Shown: in pieces, positions 62,118-64,000 of the stretch
Layout: each line of letters starts with the position of its first letter
How positions within the stretch are numbered: the stretch's first letter is position 1
Assembly (NCBI RefSeq): GCF_009882935.1
Contig: NZ_WTVA01000015.1
Location: 434,001-498,000, forward strand
Source of the DNA: Sneathiella chungangensis
Lineage (GTDB): Bacteria > Pseudomonadota > Alphaproteobacteria > Sneathiellales > Sneathiellaceae
Length of the DNA: 64,000 nt
Direction of reading: 5' to 3'
Position numbers and translations under genes: made by a program
The notes under the pieces: model-generated
Databases searched by the model: none
Told to the model about the DNA's origin: nothing
Seen by the model: only the letters and a program-made list of their open reading frames with translations

Positions 62118-63506
62118 TCAATTTTTATCTGTCGCGGAAAGGCTCTTTATCGCCTCTTTCGCCGCCAGATGAACAGGGCTCCCCGCCTGGGTTACCTCCT
62201 GAAGGCGCGTCCAGTATTCGATCGCGGCATCATTATCGCCGCCGGCCGCCGCCGCAACGCCAAGGTACCATAAGGCTCTCGGGTTATCTGGGTTTTCGGC
62301 AATCACGTCGCGATAGAGTTCGACCGCGGTCTCAGGAGGAACACCGTCTGATCCGGCGGCCTGAATCCGGGCAAAGGCTTCCGCCTCGAGAGCTGCGAGA
62401 TCCCCGGGTTTAAGCGCCCTCGCCCGGCCATAGGCGTCCGCCGATTTCTCGTAATTCCCGATTGTTCCGTAAACCTGACCAAGCCGCATCAGGCCGTCAT
62501 ACTCCGGTGTCTCCTCCATGCGAGCCGCCAGTCGCTCGACCATCGAGGAGATCATCGCCTGACGCTCCTCGGCACTCATGTCGGCCGCCGCCGCAACATC
62601 ATCACTGCTCGGCCCTGCGGACGCGGGCGGCACGTCTTTCCGTGCCCATAGACCGGCGAGGTCGGTGCCCGTCTCTTCCGCGGTCCGTTCAATGCGGCTT
62701 GCCAGTACCGGCATAAAGGGAGCGTCCGCCGGGCTTTCATTATAGAGGGAAATCCATTTACGAAGCGCCCCCTGGACATCCCCTTCTTGCGCATCGCGAA
62801 GCGCCAGGTAGTAGCGCACACCCGGATTTTGCGGATCAAGCTCGGCGGCCGTCTCAAACGCCCTCGCGGCATCCGCCGAAATATTTCCCTCCGCCGCAAA
62901 GTAATAATTTTCGCCAGCGCCGACGTAAAGTTCCACGGCCGTCGGTGCGAGCACCGTTGCCTTCATGTAGGTTTCCGCCGCTTCCTCATATCGTTCCATG
63001 CGGCTGAGCGTCCGCGCCAGCAGCACCCAACCGTCGAGATTGTCCGGTTGCTCCTTCAGCGCATTAACAAGGCGCTGGATCAGGGAGGATACATCCTGCG
63101 CCTGCCGCGCCGCCTGTTCCGCGGCCAAATCGCGCACCGCCAGCGGCCGCGACGGCTTTTCCGGGGATCCGATGTCCGCATATAACGCAAAACTTATGGC
63201 GGGCAGAGCAATGGCGAGGATCAGCGCAACGGGCCAGTATTTGATCCCGCCGGCGCCCGTCCCTGTCGTATCCGCCGTTCGATGTAAACGGAGCACGCGT
63301 CGTTTGATCTCGGTCTCCATGCTTTCCGCATCGGCCCGGTTGATGGCGCCACGGTCAACATCAAGCGCGAGTTCTTCAAGTTGCCGCCGGTAGACCGCCA
63401 GCCCCTGGTCCGCGTGATCACGCGTCTCCTCGGCGGGCCGCAGAAACGGCCAGACAAGAACGACAACTGCAAAAAGCAGGATCAGCGATGCGACGACCCA
63501 GATCAT
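62118..63506 (-). CDS. ccmI: c-type cytochrome biogenesis protein CcmI
   Basis: Apocytochrome c chaperone of System I. It has an N-terminal TM helix, a cytoplasmic segment (ADQGLAVYRRQLEELALD), a second TM (about 90-110) and a periplasmic TPR domain (LLARTLSRMERYEEAAETY, ARALKPGDLAALEAEA). 462 residues. The ATG overlaps the ccmH stop by 4 bp. Confidence 0.93.
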   Translation of the reverse strand: MIWVVASLILLFAVVVLVWPFLRPAEETRDHADQGLAVYRRQLEELALDVDRGAINRADAESMETEIKRRVLRLHRTADTTGTGAGGIKYWPVALILAIALPAISFALYADIGSPEKPSRPLAVRDLAAEQAARQAQDVSSLIQRLVNALKEQPDNLDGWVLLARTLSRMERYEEAAETYMKATVLAPTAVELYVGAGENYYFAAEGNISADAARAFETAAELDPQNPGVRYYLALRDAQEGDVQGALRKWISLYNESPADAPFMPVLASRIERTAEETGTDLAGLWARKDVPPASAGPSSDDVAAAADMSAEERQAMISSMVERLAARMEETPEYDGLMRLGQVYGTIGNYEKSADAYGRARALKPGDLAALEAEAFARIQAAGSDGVPPETAVELYRDVIAENPDNPRALWYLGVAAAAGGDNDAAIEYWTRLQEVTQAGSPVHLAAKEAIKSLSATDKN

Positions 63507-64000
63507 GATTTCTGTTCATGCCCTTCCGGATCCAGAAGACGGTCGATTTCCGCTTCTTCCTGCGGACTAAGCCCGGCGCTCTCCGCGTCGTCCGGGCGGC
63601 GATTCCTCCCGAGGAGAAAGACAATCGCCGCAATTGCGCCCAGGATGAAGATGACGGCCGGCCCAAGCCAAAGAAGCAGCGTCGTCAATTTGAACGGAGG
63701 ATCGAGAAGAACCCAATCCCCGTAACGGGTCACCAGATAGCCGCGAACCTCAGTGTCGCTCTCACCAATGGCGACGCGTTCGCGCACAATCTGGCGCAGG
63801 TCTTTTGCAAGATCGGCGTTGCTGTCGAGAATTGACTGATTCTGGCAGACGAGGCACCGGATGCCGGCTGAAATGTCGCGGGCCCGCGCTTCCAACGTCG
63901 GATCATCGAGCTTTTCTTCAACGAACACGGCGACCGCAGGCGCGATCCATGCCGGCGCGAGCAAGAGGAGCAGCAGCAATGCCCGAAAAAGCGATCTCAC
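63503..64000 (-). CDS. ccmH: cytochrome c-type biogenesis protein CcmH (may extend beyond window)
   Basis: Thiol-disulfide protein that presents apocytochrome c for haem attachment. It has a signal peptide (about 1-24), active-site CLVCQ (GIRCLVCQNQSILDSNAD), and a C-terminal TM helix (about 105-130). The frame begins with GTG exactly at the window edge (64000), so the true start may lie further out. Upstream ccm genes are expected beyond the edge. Confidence 0.93.
   Translation of the reverse strand: MRSLFRALLLLLLLAPAWIAPAVAVFVEEKLDDPTLEARARDISAGIRCLVCQNQSILDSNADLAKDLRQIVRERVAIGESDTEVRGYLVTRYGDWVLLDPPFKLTTLLLWLGPAVIFILGAIAAIVFLLGRNRRPDDAESAGLSPQEEAEIDRLLDPEGHEQKS

Overview
The window looks like a chromosomal core segment of an alphaproteobacterium. 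The signs are an F1-only ATP synthase operon (atpHAGDC with no F0 genes), an mdh / sucCDAB-lpd block next to zapE, leuCDB-asd, an rpsP-rimM-trmD-rplS operon beside ffh, a mesaconyl-CoA hydratase of the ethylmalonyl-CoA pathway, and two TTAA-N7-TTAA (CtrA-type) boxes. I cannot fix the order from the sequence; a Rhodospirillales/Sneathiellales-like lineage is a guess. I saw no rRNA, tRNA, CRISPR array, IS element or prophage gene. Coding density is very high, with many 1-4 bp start/stop overlaps.

Layout. 1-12.4 kb (+): rplU (cut by the window edge) and rpmA, a strong terminator, then obgE-proB-proA-nadD-rsfS-rlmH-gpmI-envC-like-ctpA-yibQ-like-rppH, covering ribosome and GTPase functions, proline and NAD synthesis, glycolysis and cell-wall remodelling. 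12.4-17.1 kb: an accessory block with AT-rich flanks, comprising a PilZ-methyltransferase fusion (+), an orphan six-TM histidine kinase (-) and an FAD monooxygenase-like protein (-). 17.2-24.5 kb (-): atp operon and priA. 24.6-26.9 kb (+): transaldolase-like fsa, DUF484, xerC. 26.9-37.7 kb (-): MFS transporter, GST, lpd-odhB-sucA-sucD-sucC and mdh. 38-40.4 kb (+): zapE and an iron-type alcohol dehydrogenase. 40.4-56 kb (-): MHS-family transporter, PaiB-like protein, sdhBADC, mesaconyl-CoA hydratase, CitE-like lyase, asd-leuB-leuD-leuC, rplS-trmD-rimM-rpsP, ffh. 56.2-60.7 kb (+): dapF, mtaB, ftsY, ispZ, DUF3445. 60.7-64 kb (-): DUF4197, NUDIX, ccmI, ccmH.

How the genes work together. Most of the window is central metabolism (TCA cycle from 2-oxoglutarate to oxaloacetate, C4/C5 acyl-CoA chemistry feeding it, the F1 sector that uses the resulting proton force) and translation or protein targeting (L21, L27, S16, L19, ObgE, RsfS, RlmH, TrmD, RimM, Ffh, FtsY, MtaB).

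The part that best fits an undescribed system is 12.4-17.1 kb. A methyltransferase with an intact c-di-GMP-binding PilZ motif faces a membrane histidine kinase that has no partner regulator. Each of the two genes is preceded by a perfect TTAA-N7-TTAA box that overlaps the expected -35 of a plausible promoter. An FAD oxygenase lies just upstream of the kinase. By analogy with methyl-ester signalling (PhcB methyltransferase / PhcS kinase in Ralstonia), I propose, as inference, a CtrA- and c-di-GMP-linked small-molecule signalling module.
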